A DNA stretch of 64,000 nt, from the NCBI GenBank assembly GCA_044221555.1, contig JBGAOY010000014.1, forward strand, positions 1 through 64,000, written 5' to 3'. The DNA comes from JAEUJM01 sp044221555. Lineage in GTDB: Bacteria > Actinomycetota > Acidimicrobiia > Acidimicrobiales > DATDAH01. Of this stretch, positions 16,816 to 24,571 are shown in pieces (the stretch's first letter is position 1; each line of letters begins with the position of its first letter). The notes below the pieces were generated by a model. That model ran no database searches, was not told the DNA's origin, and worked only from the letters and a program-made list of their open reading frames with translations. The position numbers and the translations under genes were made by a program.

Positions 16816-17780
16816 TTCAGCTGGCTGAGTGTGGTGAGGTTCAGCTCGTCCGAGGTCTCCTGGGTGACCACGAAGGTGTTGGTGTCGACCGCATCGGTGG
16901 GATCGAGAGCGACCAGGCCGATGTCGGTCAGGTAGGGCTCGAGCAGCCCGACCGTCTCGTCGATGTCGCCGGTGGCCTCGCCGGCGGACTCGTTCAGGAA
17001 CTCCAGCAGCGACGCGGCGTACTCGGGGGCGAAGTTGATCTCGCCGCTCTCGAACGCGGGGATCTCGATGTCGCGGAAGCCGCCCAGCTCCTGGTACTCG
17101 ACCGGGAAGCCGGCCGCATCGAACGCCTGCCCGTAGATCTGGGCGAGGATCGCGCTCTCGCCGAAGTCCTGGGCCCCGATGGTGATCGTCGGGCCGTCGG
17201 CCGGCACGTCGACCTCGTCGGGCAGCAGGTCGTTGTCCTCGAGGAAGGAGGTGGCGATCGCGTCGGCATCCTCGGCGTCCACGTCGAAGCGCTTGTTCAG
17301 CTCGGTGAGGTTCTCGGTGGTCAGGCCCGCGCTCACGTCGTTGGCCACGCCGGCGAGGTCGGGGTACGCGTCGTTCAGCTCGGCGCTCAGCACGGGGATG
17401 ACGTTGTCGGCGGCCAGCATGTTCTGGTCGTCCTCGAGCACCACCCAGCCCTTGTCGGCGATGACGCCGCTGGTGGAGAAGAGCAGGGCGATGTCGATGT
17501 CGCCGCTGTCCAGCGCGTCGGCCACCACACCCGACTGGAGCGGCACGAAGCCCTCGGTCAGGTCGACGTCGTACACCCGCTGCAGGCCGGGGATGCAGAA
17601 CGGGTTGGTCTCGCAGTCGGCGGGCCCGCCGAGCGTGAGGTCCCGTGTCTCGGTGCCGCCGCCGTCGGCGCTGGTGGTGTCGCTGCTCGAATCACCGCCG
17701 TCGTCGTCACTGCTGCACGCGGCGGTGAACAGCGCGAGCACCGCCACCAGGGCCAGCAGCCCCCGTAGGTACTTCCTCAT
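16800..17780 (-). CDS. glycine betaine/choline-type ABC binding lipoprotein with swapped halves
   Basis: The protein has 326 residues. The lipoprotein signal ends at C22 (LALFTAAC), followed by an acidic/Ser linker. In OsmF/OpuCC-type binding proteins the phrase ITIGAxxFxES...I...IY starts the mature protein and LTLGGP.xC...PFC.PGL opens the second half. Here LTLGGPADCETNPFCIPGL begins at residue 47, runs through ALLFSTSGVIADKGWVVLEDD and LTTENLTELNKR to about 187, and only then comes ITIGAQDFGESAILAQIYGQAF (residue 198), ending at LSQLKDIVG (326). That is a circular permutation at the inter-half junction. A good ribosome-binding site (AAGGAG) precedes the ATG. It is the last gene of a four-gene transporter operon. 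Confidence 0.88.
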   Translation of the reverse strand: MRKYLRGLLALVAVLALFTAACSSDDDGGDSSSDTTSADGGGTETRDLTLGGPADCETNPFCIPGLQRVYDVDLTEGFVPLQSGVVADALDSGDIDIALLFSTSGVIADKGWVVLEDDQNMLAADNVIPVLSAELNDAYPDLAGVANDVSAGLTTENLTELNKRFDVDAEDADAIATSFLEDNDLLPDEVDVPADGPTITIGAQDFGESAILAQIYGQAFDAAGFPVEYQELGGFRDIEIPAFESGEINFAPEYAASLLEFLNESAGEATGDIDETVGLLEPYLTDIGLVALDPTDAVDTNTFVVTQETSDELNLTTLSQLKDIVG

Positions 17781-17843
17781 GGTGTTGTCTCCTTGATGGT
17801 GTGGGATGGGATGTGGGAACGATCGCGGCGCCGGCGGCCCGGC

Positions 17844-18611
17844 TCAGAGGTCGAGGCCGACCGGTTCGATGCGCGGGGCCCGGCGCCGGCCCGCACGCCG
17901 TGGGGCGGCGGTGCGGGCCCACGGTGTGGACAGGCGCTGGATGCCGTAGAAGAGCGCCTCGGTGAGGAGGGACAGCACGGCCACCAGGAACGCTCCGGTC
18001 AGGAGCTTGCCGTCGTTCTGCTGGGCGAAGCCCTCGACGATGAGCGAGCCCAGCCCCGTGAAGCCGACCAGCGCGCCCAGCGTGGCGGTGGCCACCACCT
18101 GCACGGCGGCCACGCGCGCCCCGGTGATGATCAGCGGGCCGGCGGTCGGCACCTCGACGCTCCACACCACCCGATGGGGTCGCATGCCCATCCCGACCGC
18201 GGCCTCGACCGTGCCCGGGTCCACGTCGCGCACGCCGGTGTACGTGTTGGTGAACATCGGCGGGATGGCCAGCAGCACGAGGGCGACGCAGGTGGGCCAG
18301 AAGCCGAGGCCGAAGCCCCACTCGAGCGAGAAGGGCAGCACGAGGGCGATGATCGCGAACGAGGGCAGGGCGCGGCCGATGTTGACCACCGACACCGCGA
18401 ACAGGCCGCCCTTCTTGGCATGGCCGAGCAGCACCGCCGGCGCGATGGCGATCGCCGCGGCGATGGCCACGGCGGTGACGGAGATCTTGACGTGGGCCAC
18501 GAGGTCGGCCCAGATGCCACGGTCGCCGGTCCAGTTGTCCGCGGTCGTGATGTAGGTCGTGAACTGCGACCACAGGCTCGGGTCGGGCTCGATGACCGAG
18601 AGGATCGTCAT
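17844..18611 (-). CDS. osmoprotectant ABC transporter permease (second)
   Basis: About 255 residues with five to six transmembrane helices. The BPD-type loop is TVEAAVGMGMRPHRVVWSVEVPTAGPLIITGARVAA, the EAA motif that contacts the ATPase. It matches OpuCD/ProW-like permeases. The ATG at 18611 overlaps the upstream permease stop (ATGA), so the two are translationally coupled. The C-terminus is basic (RRAGRRRAPRIEP), placing it in the cytoplasm. Confidence 0.9.
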   Translation of the reverse strand: MTILSVIEPDPSLWSQFTTYITTADNWTGDRGIWADLVAHVKISVTAVAIAAAIAIAPAVLLGHAKKGGLFAVSVVNIGRALPSFAIIALVLPFSLEWGFGLGFWPTCVALVLLAIPPMFTNTYTGVRDVDPGTVEAAVGMGMRPHRVVWSVEVPTAGPLIITGARVAAVQVVATATLGALVGFTGLGSLIVEGFAQQNDGKLLTGAFLVAVLSLLTEALFYGIQRLSTPWARTAAPRRAGRRRAPRIEPVGLDL

Positions 18612-19279
18612 CGCCTGGCCGCCCTGGCCCACGGGGTGACCAACCACTCGAACCCGACCAGGAGCAGGTCGACGGTGATGGCCATGGCGATCGAGAGCGT
18701 GGCGCCGACCACGATCGGCGTGTTGAAGCTGCGCGACAGGCCGTCGTTGATGAGCGCGCCGTAGCCGCCCTGGCCGATGAGCGCCGTGACGGTGACGAGG
18801 CCGATGGTGGTGACGGCGGCGATGCGCAGCCCGGCGATGATGGTCGGGGTGGCCAGCCGGAGGTCGACGGCGAGGAACCGCCGCCACGACGTGTAGCCCA
18901 TGCCGTCGGCCGCCTCGCGCACCGATGCGGGCACACCGTCCACCCCGGCCACGATGTTCCGGATCAGGATGAGGAGGGTGTAGCTGACCAGGCCGATCTC
19001 GGCGGTCAGCAGCGACAGGCCGGTGATCGGCACCAGGAACGCGAACAGGGCCAGGCTGGGGATGGCGTACATCACGCCGGCCGCCCCGGTGATGGGGGCG
19101 TAGGTCTTGCGGAACCGCAGGGCGACGAGGGCCAGCACCACCGAGATGAGGAAGCCCACGAACAAGGCGATGGCGGTGAGCTGCACGTGCTGGACCGTGC
19201 GCTCCCAGATCTCGTCGAGGTGATCACCCACCCAGGACCACCAGATGAACGAGTCGGGCCCGTTCTCGGCGATCACCAT
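18608..19279 (-). CDS. osmoprotectant ABC transporter permease (first)
   Basis: About 223 residues. Several hydrophobic helices surround the EAA loop SVREAADGMGYTSWRRFLAVDLRLATPTIIAG. The next gene is a paralogous permease, so the transporter probably uses a permease heterodimer as in OpuC. ATG 19279 is preferred over the longer frame to 19312, which only adds a Pro/Arg stretch. Confidence 0.9.
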   Translation of the reverse strand: MVIAENGPDSFIWWSWVGDHLDEIWERTVQHVQLTAIALFVGFLISVVLALVALRFRKTYAPITGAAGVMYAIPSLALFAFLVPITGLSLLTAEIGLVSYTLLILIRNIVAGVDGVPASVREAADGMGYTSWRRFLAVDLRLATPTIIAGLRIAAVTTIGLVTVTALIGQGGYGALINDGLSRSFNTPIVVGATLSIAMAITVDLLLVGFEWLVTPWARAARR

Positions 19280-19361
19280 CGCGTCCCGTCCCCCGGGACA
19301 CCTGCGGGGCACGGGTCGGCCCGCTGCCGGCGGTCCGCGGCGGTCCGCCGCGGTGCGGTGG

Positions 19362-20585
19362 TCATTCGAGGGCCTCGGCCAGCTCGTCCACGGTCAGCAT
19401 CCCGAGGTAGCGGTCGTCGTCCTCGGCCAGCACCACGGCCACCCGGGTGCGGGAGTTGACGATGTTGTCGAGGGCCTCGCGGATCGAGGTGCCGGGCCGC
19501 ACGTAGGCCCGGAAGGGCTCACGAGGGGCGTCGCCCACGCGGGCGCAGCCCTCGAGGTCGGCGCCCCACGCCCAGCCCAGCACCTGGTCGCCGTCGAGCA
19601 CGCCGATCCAGTCGGTGCCGGCGTGGGCCATGACGTCGGCGGCCTCGACGGTGGTCGCATCGGCCGCCAGGACCGGCCCCGCCGCCAGGTCGACCTGGTC
19701 GACGGTGATGAGGGCCATGCGCTTGAGCCCTCGCTCACGGCCCAGGAAGGTCTCGACGAACGCGTTGGCCGGCGCCCGCAGGACCTCGGCGGGCGACCCC
19801 TGCTGCTCGAGCACGCCGCCCACGTTGAGCAACACGATGCGGTCGCCGAGCTTGATGGCCTCGTCGATGTCGTGGGTGACGAGCACGATGGTCTTGTGCA
19901 GCTCGCGCTGCAGGGCCAGCAGGTCGTCCTGGAGGTGCTTGCGGACGATGGGGTCGACCGCGCTGTAGGGCTCGTCCATCAACAGCACGGGCGGGTCGGC
20001 GGCCAGGGCCCGGGCCACCCCCACCCGCTGCTGCTGGCCGCCCGACAGCGCCGACGGGTAGCGGTCGAGCAGCTCCGGGGCCAGGCCCACCTGCTCGGCC
20101 AACTCCGCGGTGCGGGCCTTGATGCGGGCCTTCGGCCAGCCCAGCAGTCGTGGCACCGTGGCGATGTTGTGGGCGATCGTCCGGTGCGGGAACAGGCCGA
20201 TCTGCTGGATGACGTAGCCGATCTGGCGCCGGAGCTCGTGCTTGGGCTGGGCCCGGATCTCGACGCCCTGCACGAAGATCTCGCCGCTGCTGGGCTCGAG
20301 GAGCCGGTTGATCATCTTCAGCGTGGTGCTCTTGCCGCAGCCGGAGGGGCCGACCAGGGCGGTCAGCTCCCCGCGGGCCATCTCCAGCGACAACCCGCCG
20401 ACCGCGGGGTCGGTCGAGCCGGGGAAGGTCTTGGTGACGTCGACGAGTCGGATCGCCGCGTCGGCCGTGGGTGCGTGGTCGTCGGCGGCGGCGTTCGACA
20501 CGACGTCGTCGTCGGTGGGGCCGCCGGTGTCGACGTCGGTGCCGACGGAGCGGTCCGCGTCGCCCGCGAGTTCGTGGCTGTGCAC
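19362..20585 (-). CDS. osmoprotectant ABC transporter ATP-binding protein with C-terminal CBS region
   Basis: About 407 residues. Walker A is GPSGCGKST, the signature LSGGQQQR, Walker B VLLMDEPYSAVD and the switch VTHDID. After the ATPase domain, the last 120 residues (from MALITVDQVDLAAGP) carry CBS-like sequence ending RVAVVLAEDDDRYLGMLTVDELAEAL; in OpuA/OpuC-type transporters such domains gate activity by ionic strength or nucleotides. The N-terminus has an acidic 45-residue extension. GTG 20585 is chosen; a TAGGGT box lies 29 bases upstream. This is the first gene of the operon ATPase-permease-permease-binding protein. Confidence 0.9.
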   Translation of the reverse strand: MHSHELAGDADRSVGTDVDTGGPTDDDVVSNAAADDHAPTADAAIRLVDVTKTFPGSTDPAVGGLSLEMARGELTALVGPSGCGKSTTLKMINRLLEPSSGEIFVQGVEIRAQPKHELRRQIGYVIQQIGLFPHRTIAHNIATVPRLLGWPKARIKARTAELAEQVGLAPELLDRYPSALSGGQQQRVGVARALAADPPVLLMDEPYSAVDPIVRKHLQDDLLALQRELHKTIVLVTHDIDEAIKLGDRIVLLNVGGVLEQQGSPAEVLRAPANAFVETFLGRERGLKRMALITVDQVDLAAGPVLAADATTVEAADVMAHAGTDWIGVLDGDQVLGWAWGADLEGCARVGDAPREPFRAYVRPGTSIREALDNIVNSRTRVAVVLAEDDDRYLGMLTVDELAEALE

Positions 20586-20613
20586 ATCCGTCCCAGGTCG
20601 TCGGATCCGCCGG

Positions 20614-20619
20614 ACCCTA
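20614..20619 (-). promoter_or_regulatory. -10 box of the osmoprotectant transporter operon
   Basis: TAGGGT on the minus strand predicts +1 at about 20607, giving a leader of roughly 22 nt to GTG 20585. Confidence 0.45.
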
Positions 20620-20654
20620 TCGGTGCCGTGCGTGCGCGCCAAGCGTTGCCCGGG

Positions 20655-20700
20655 ATAAAATCTCACATTGTCTATCGACTAACTCTATAAGTCCTCCTCC
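20655..20700. promoter_or_regulatory. AT-rich divergent intergenic segment
   Basis: A run of unusually AT-rich sequence (GATAAAATCTC, CTATAAGTCC) lies between the divergent transporter operon and folP, in an otherwise very GC-rich region. It may hold further promoter or regulator sites, for example for osmotic control, but no box pair with correct spacing stands out. Confidence 0.35.
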
Positions 20701-20724
20701 CGGGGGTGGATTTGACGCTCCCGG

Positions 20725-20730
20725 TACGAT
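20725..20730 (+). promoter_or_regulatory. -10 box of folP
   Basis: TACGAT predicts +1 at 20737, two bases before GTG 20739. This supports a near-leaderless start there instead of the upstream start at 20706. Confidence 0.5.
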
Positions 20731-20738
20731 CGGCACCC

Positions 20739-21533
20739 GTGAACCCCCTGGTCATGGGCGTCGTGAACGTCACGCCCGACTCCTTCTCCGACGGCGGGCG
20801 CTTCCTCGCGGTCGAGCGTGCGGTGGCCCATGGCCGGCGCCTTGCGGCCGAGGGCGCCGCCGTCGTCGACGTCGGTGGCGAGTCCACCCGGCCCGGGGCC
20901 GCGCCGGTCGATGCCGCCGAGGAGCGTCGCCGGGTGCTGCCCGTGATCGAGGCCCTGGCGCCGGACGTGCGGGTGTCGGTGGACACCACCAAGGCCGAGG
21001 TGGCCGAGGCGGCGGTGGCCGCGGGCGCCACGCTCATCAACGACGTGTCGGCCGCGTTGGCCACGGTGGCCGCCGGCCTCGGCGTGGGGTGGGTGGCCAT
21101 GCACCGCCAGGGCGACCCCCGCACCATGCAGGACGACCCCCGCTACGACGACGTGGTCACCGAGGTACGCGAGCAGTTGGTCGCGTGGGCCGAGGACGCA
21201 CGCGCCGCGGGCGTCGGCGAGGTGTGGATCGACCCGGGCATCGGCTTCGGCAAGACGTTGGCCCACAACCTCGCGCTCCTCGCCCACCTCGACGAGTTGG
21301 TGGCCACGGGCTTCCCGGTGGCGGTCGGCACCAGCCGCAAGTCCAGCCTGGGTGTGCTCCTGGCCCGCTCCGACGGTGTCGATCACGTCGATCCCGACGA
21401 TCGGCTCGAGGCGTCGATCGCCACCGCCACCTGGGCCATGGCCCAGGGCGTGGGCATGGTGCGGGTGCACGACGTGCGAGCCACCGTCCACGCCGCCGCG
21501 GTCGTGGCCGGGCAGATCGAATCCGCAGCATGA
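20739..21533 (+). CDS. folP: dihydropteroate synthase
   Basis: Condenses p-aminobenzoate with 6-hydroxymethyl-dihydropterin diphosphate; target class of sulfonamides. About 264 residues, TIM barrel. Motifs: MGVVNVTPDSFSDGG, DVGGESTRPGA, SVDTTKAEVA, INDVSA, MHRQGDPRTMQ (pterin loop) and GTSRKSSLG. GTG 20739 begins directly before NPLVMGVVNVTPDS, the usual N-terminus. First gene of a long plus-strand cofactor block. Confidence 0.96.
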   Translation: MNPLVMGVVNVTPDSFSDGGRFLAVERAVAHGRRLAAEGAAVVDVGGESTRPGAAPVDAAEERRRVLPVIEALAPDVRVSVDTTKAEVAEAAVAAGATLINDVSAALATVAAGLGVGWVAMHRQGDPRTMQDDPRYDDVVTEVREQLVAWAEDARAAGVGEVWIDPGIGFGKTLAHNLALLAHLDELVATGFPVAVGTSRKSSLGVLLARSDGVDHVDPDDRLEASIATATWAMAQGVGMVRVHDVRATVHAAAVVAGQIESAA

Positions 21534-21549
21534 GCAAGGGAGAGCACCA

Positions 21550-22062
21550 ATGGCGGTGAAGAGCAAGTGGGCGCGGGGGATCACCCCGCGGAACTTCGCG
21601 TGGGTCATCAAGGACCAATTGGCGGTGTGCGAGCGGCCCGGCGGCTACGGGCAGAACCACCGGCGGGTGCGGCGCCAGGAGGAGATCATCTGGATCCGCG
21701 AGCAGGGCTTCACCAAGGTGATCTCGCTCGTGTCGTCGCCGGCCAACCTGCACAACTACGACGAGTTGGGGGTGGAGTGGCTGCACCGACCGTTCACCGC
21801 CACCGACGACACCTACGAGTTCATCTCGTCGTTCTACCCCGAGCTGCGGGCCCTGCTGGCCGCCGGGGGGCGGATCCTGGTCCACCAGGAGGAGCTGGGC
21901 GACCGCATCTCGGGCCTGATGGGCGGCTACCTGCTGTGGTCGGGCCTGCTCGAGACCGGCCCGCAGACGATCTCGGTGGTGGAGCGCATCGTCGATCGCC
22001 AGATGGGCCCGCTGGGACGTGAGCTGGTGGCGCTGTCGGCCAAGCTCGCGGCCGATGGCTGA
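21550..22062 (+). CDS. dual-specificity-phosphatase-like protein without the catalytic cysteine
   Basis: 170 residues, ATG 21550. The order of elements follows the DSP fold: GFTKVISL (strand), ELGVEWLHRPFTATDDTY (general-acid loop, D86/D87), then RILVHQEELGDRISGLMGGYLLW at about residues 108-130. The last phrase aligns with VHCxxGxxRS...AYLM, but the nucleophile Cys is Q113 (H112-Q113-x5-R119), so cysteine-dependent catalysis should be impossible. It overlaps folB by 8 nt and follows folP by 16 bp. It may bind a phosphate-bearing ligand or act as a scaffold. Fold assignment is by eye. Confidence 0.6.
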   Translation: MAVKSKWARGITPRNFAWVIKDQLAVCERPGGYGQNHRRVRRQEEIIWIREQGFTKVISLVSSPANLHNYDELGVEWLHRPFTATDDTYEFISSFYPELRALLAAGGRILVHQEELGDRISGLMGGYLLWSGLLETGPQTISVVERIVDRQMGPLGRELVALSAKLAADG

Positions 22063-22417
22063 CCGCATCGAGCTGCGGGGCCTGCGGGCCATGGGTCGCT
22101 GCGGTGTGCTGCCCGAGGAGGAGCTGCGCCCGCAACCGCTCGAGGTCGACCTCGACGTCGAGCTGGACCTGTCCGGGGCCGGCGCCAGCGACGCGCTGGC
22201 CGACACCGTGGACTACGGCGCCCTCTGCGCGCTCGTCGAGGGGGTGATCACCGCCCGGTCGGTGGCGCTGCTCGAGCACCTGGCCGAGACGATCGCGGCG
22301 CGCGTCCTCGCCGACGCGCGGGTCGATGCGGTCACCGTCTCGGTCCGCAAGCTCCGCCCGCCCGTGCCCCACCAGCTGGGCACATCGGGCGTTCGCATCT
22401 CCCGGTCGCGGGGCTGA
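22055..22417 (+). CDS. folB: dihydroneopterin aldolase
   Basis: 120 residues. Converts 7,8-dihydroneopterin to 6-hydroxymethyl-dihydropterin plus glycolaldehyde. Motifs: RIELRGLRAMGRCGVLPEEE (with the conserved Glu), TVDYGALCALV, LLEHLAETIA and the C-terminal VRKLRPPVP. ATG 22055 lies inside the end of the preceding gene, so translation is coupled. Confidence 0.94.
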   Translation: MADRIELRGLRAMGRCGVLPEEELRPQPLEVDLDVELDLSGAGASDALADTVDYGALCALVEGVITARSVALLEHLAETIAARVLADARVDAVTVSVRKLRPPVPHQLGTSGVRISRSRG

Positions 22418-22423
22418 GCGAGC

Positions 22424-22873
22424 GTGCGGGTCTTCCTGGGGCTGGGGTCGAACCTCGGCGACCGCTGGGCCTACCTGCGCGACGCGGTCGACTCGCTGGC
22501 CGACGTGGTGGCGGTGTCGTCGGTGTACGAGACCGAGCCGGTCGGCGGCCCCGGCGGCCAGGGGCCCTACCTCAACCTGGTGGTCGAGCTCGACACCGAG
22601 CTGACCGCCCGCCAGCTCCTGGGTGTGGCCCAGCGCCTGCAGGCGGCGGCCGAGCGGGTGCAGGGCACCCGCTGGGGCCCCCGCACCCTCGACGTCGACG
22701 TGCTGTGGATCGACGGTGTCACCGTCGACGAGCACGACCTGCAGGTGCCCCACCCCCGCATGTTCGAGCGCCGCTTCGTCCTGGCCCCGCTGGCCGAGCT
22801 GGCCCCCGACCTGGTTCCCGACGCCACCATCGCCGACGCGGTGGGCCGGGTCAGCGTGGTGGGCACCTTGTGA
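22424..22873 (+). CDS. folK: 6-hydroxymethyl-dihydropterin pyrophosphokinase
   Basis: 149 residues, GTG start. Motifs: LGLGSNLGDR, YETEPVGGPGGQGPYLN, RWGPRTLDVDVLWID and VPHPRMFERRFVLAPLAELAP, all signatures of HPPK. It transfers pyrophosphate from ATP to the FolB product to feed FolP. The stop overlaps the next start (GTGA). Confidence 0.96.
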   Translation: MRVFLGLGSNLGDRWAYLRDAVDSLADVVAVSSVYETEPVGGPGGQGPYLNLVVELDTELTARQLLGVAQRLQAAAERVQGTRWGPRTLDVDVLWIDGVTVDEHDLQVPHPRMFERRFVLAPLAELAPDLVPDATIADAVGRVSVVGTL

Positions 22874-23625
22874 GCCGCCGATCGGTGCGGGTGATCGGCG
22901 GTGGCCGGGCCGGCTCGTCGTTCGCAGGTGCACTGGCCGGCGCCGGGTGGCGGGTGCCGCCACCGCTGCGCCGCGGCGACGACGTGACCGGGGCGGCCCA
23001 CGGCGTCGACCTGGTGCTGATCGCCACGCCCGACGCCGCCATCCTCGGCACGGCCGCGGCCGTCGCCCCCGGCGACGCGGTGGTGGCCCACGTCGCGGGC
23101 TCGCTCGGCCTCGACGTGCTGGCGCCCCACGATCGGCGGGCCGCCGTGCACCCGCTGGTGTCGCTGCCCAACGCCGAGGTGGGGGCCGAGCGCCTCCGCG
23201 ACGGGGCGTGGTTCGCCATCGCCGGCGATCCGATCGCCGCCGAGCTGGTGGCCGACCTGGGTGGTCACGCGTTCGCGGTGGCCGACGCCGACCGGGCCGC
23301 CTACCACGCCGCTGCCTGCATCGCCTCGAACCACCTGGTGGCGCTGCTCGGCCAGGTGGAACGGGTGGGTGGCTCGGCCGGCGTGCCCCTCGAGGCCTAC
23401 CTCGACCTGGTGCGGGGCACGGTCGACAACGTGGCCGCCCTGGGCCCCGCTGCCGCCCTCACCGGCCCCGCCGCCCGGGGCGACACCGCCACCATCGAGC
23501 GCCACCTGGCCGCCCTCGACCCCAGCGAGCGCCCCGCCTATGAGGCCCTGATGCACGCCGCCCGCCGGCTGGTGGCGCCCGTGGACCCCCCACCCAGAGC
23601 TGGAGGAAATACCAGTCACCGGTGA
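22870..23625 (+). CDS. Rossmann-like/DUF2520 domain protein
   Basis: 251 residues. The N-terminal dinucleotide site is VRVIGGGRAGSSFAGAL, followed by DLVLIATPDAAI and AAVHPLVSLPN, as in the NADP-binding oxidoreductase-like family that often precedes panC. The C-terminal DUF2520 helical domain runs from CIASNHLVALLGQVERV to LDPSERPAYEALM. Some relatives may supply pantothenate reductase activity; this is not established here. The last codons (AGGNTSHR, stop) are encoded by a perfect palindrome. Confidence 0.85.
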   Translation: MSRRSVRVIGGGRAGSSFAGALAGAGWRVPPPLRRGDDVTGAAHGVDLVLIATPDAAILGTAAAVAPGDAVVAHVAGSLGLDVLAPHDRRAAVHPLVSLPNAEVGAERLRDGAWFAIAGDPIAAELVADLGGHAFAVADADRAAYHAAACIASNHLVALLGQVERVGGSAGVPLEAYLDLVRGTVDNVAALGPAAALTGPAARGDTATIERHLAALDPSERPAYEALMHAARRLVAPVDPPPRAGGNTSHR

Positions 23626-23639
23626 CTGGTATTTCCTCC
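23602..23639. repeat. 38-bp perfect palindrome at the DUF2520/panC junction
   Basis: The half-site GGAGGAAATACCAGTCACC (23602-23620) is followed with no spacer by its exact reverse complement (23621-23639). It covers the stop codon of the DUF2520 gene and ends 28 bp before the panC start. Confidence 0.9.
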
Positions 23640-23667
23640 GCTTGGTCGGGCGCGGGAGGATGGCGCC

Positions 23668-24522
23668 GTGAAGGTGGTCACCACCGCCGCCGAGCTCCGG
23701 GCCGAGCTCGACGCGGCGCGCCATGCCGGCGGCCGGGTCGGGCTGGTGCCGACGATGGGGTACCTGCACGACGGCCACGTGTCACTCATGGAGCGGTCGG
23801 TGGGCGACAACGACCTCACCGCCACCACCATCTTCGTGAACCCGTTGCAGTTCGGCGCCAACGAGGACCTCGGCGCCTACCCCCGCGACCTCGAGGGCGA
23901 CACCGCCCGCTGCGAGGCCGCCGGCGTGGCGGTGCTGTTCACCCCGTCGGTGGACGAGATGTACCCCGAGCCGGTGCGCACGACGGTGTCGGTGTCGGGC
24001 ATCACCGAGACCATGGAGGGGGCCTCGCGGCCCACCCACTTCGCCGGAGTGGCCACGGTGGTCGCCAAGCTCTTCGCCCTCGCGAGCCCGTGCCGGGCCT
24101 ACTTCGGCGAGAAGGACTTCCAGCAACTGGCGGTGGTGCGCAAGATGGCCCTCGACCTCTCGTTCCCCGTGGTGGTGGTGGGCTGCCCCACGGTGCGCGA
24201 GCCCGACGGCCTGGCCATGTCGAGCCGCAACGCCTACCTCGGCCCCGACGAGCGGGCGGCGGCGCCCGTGCTGCACCGGGCCCTCCAGGCCGGCGCCGAC
24301 GCGATCCGGGCCGGCGAGCGTGACCCTGCCGCGGCGTGCAGCCTGATGGCGGGCCTCATCGCCGCCGAGCCCCTGGCCGAGCTCGACTACGTCGCCGTGG
24401 TGGACGCCGCCACACTCGAGCCGGTCGACCCGCTGGCCGGCGAGTTGCGACTTCTCACCGCCGCCAGGTTCGGTCGCGCCCGCTTGTTGGATAATCTCGG
24501 GGTATCGGCCCCACCGGGGTGA
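23668..24522 (+). CDS. panC: pantothenate synthetase
   Basis: 284 residues. ATP-dependent joining of pantoate and beta-alanine. Motifs: LVPTMGYLHDGHVSLM (nucleotide-binding HxGH), FVNPLQFGANEDLGAYPRD, AYFGEKDFQQLAVVRKM and TVREPDGLAMSSRNAYL. GTG start preceded by GGGAGGATGG. The next gene, panD, makes its beta-alanine. Confidence 0.96.
   Translation: MKVVTTAAELRAELDAARHAGGRVGLVPTMGYLHDGHVSLMERSVGDNDLTATTIFVNPLQFGANEDLGAYPRDLEGDTARCEAAGVAVLFTPSVDEMYPEPVRTTVSVSGITETMEGASRPTHFAGVATVVAKLFALASPCRAYFGEKDFQQLAVVRKMALDLSFPVVVVGCPTVREPDGLAMSSRNAYLGPDERAAAPVLHRALQAGADAIRAGERDPAAACSLMAGLIAAEPLAELDYVAVVDAATLEPVDPLAGELRLLTAARFGRARLLDNLGVSAPPG
24492..24497 (+). promoter_or_regulatory. possible -10 box for panD
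   Basis: TAATCT in GGATAATCTCGG is unusually AT-rich for this region and predicts +1 near 24504, giving a leader of about 68 nt to the panD ATG. It lies inside the end of panC. Confidence 0.3.
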
Positions 24523-24571
24523 AGCACGGCGACCGGGACACCGGCGTCAAGCGACAGAAAGTGATCCAGCC

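Noticed and set aside
20712..20730. TTGACG/TACGAT as a full -35/-10 pair for folP
   Set aside because: The spacing is 7 bp rather than 16-18, so only the -10 box is retained.
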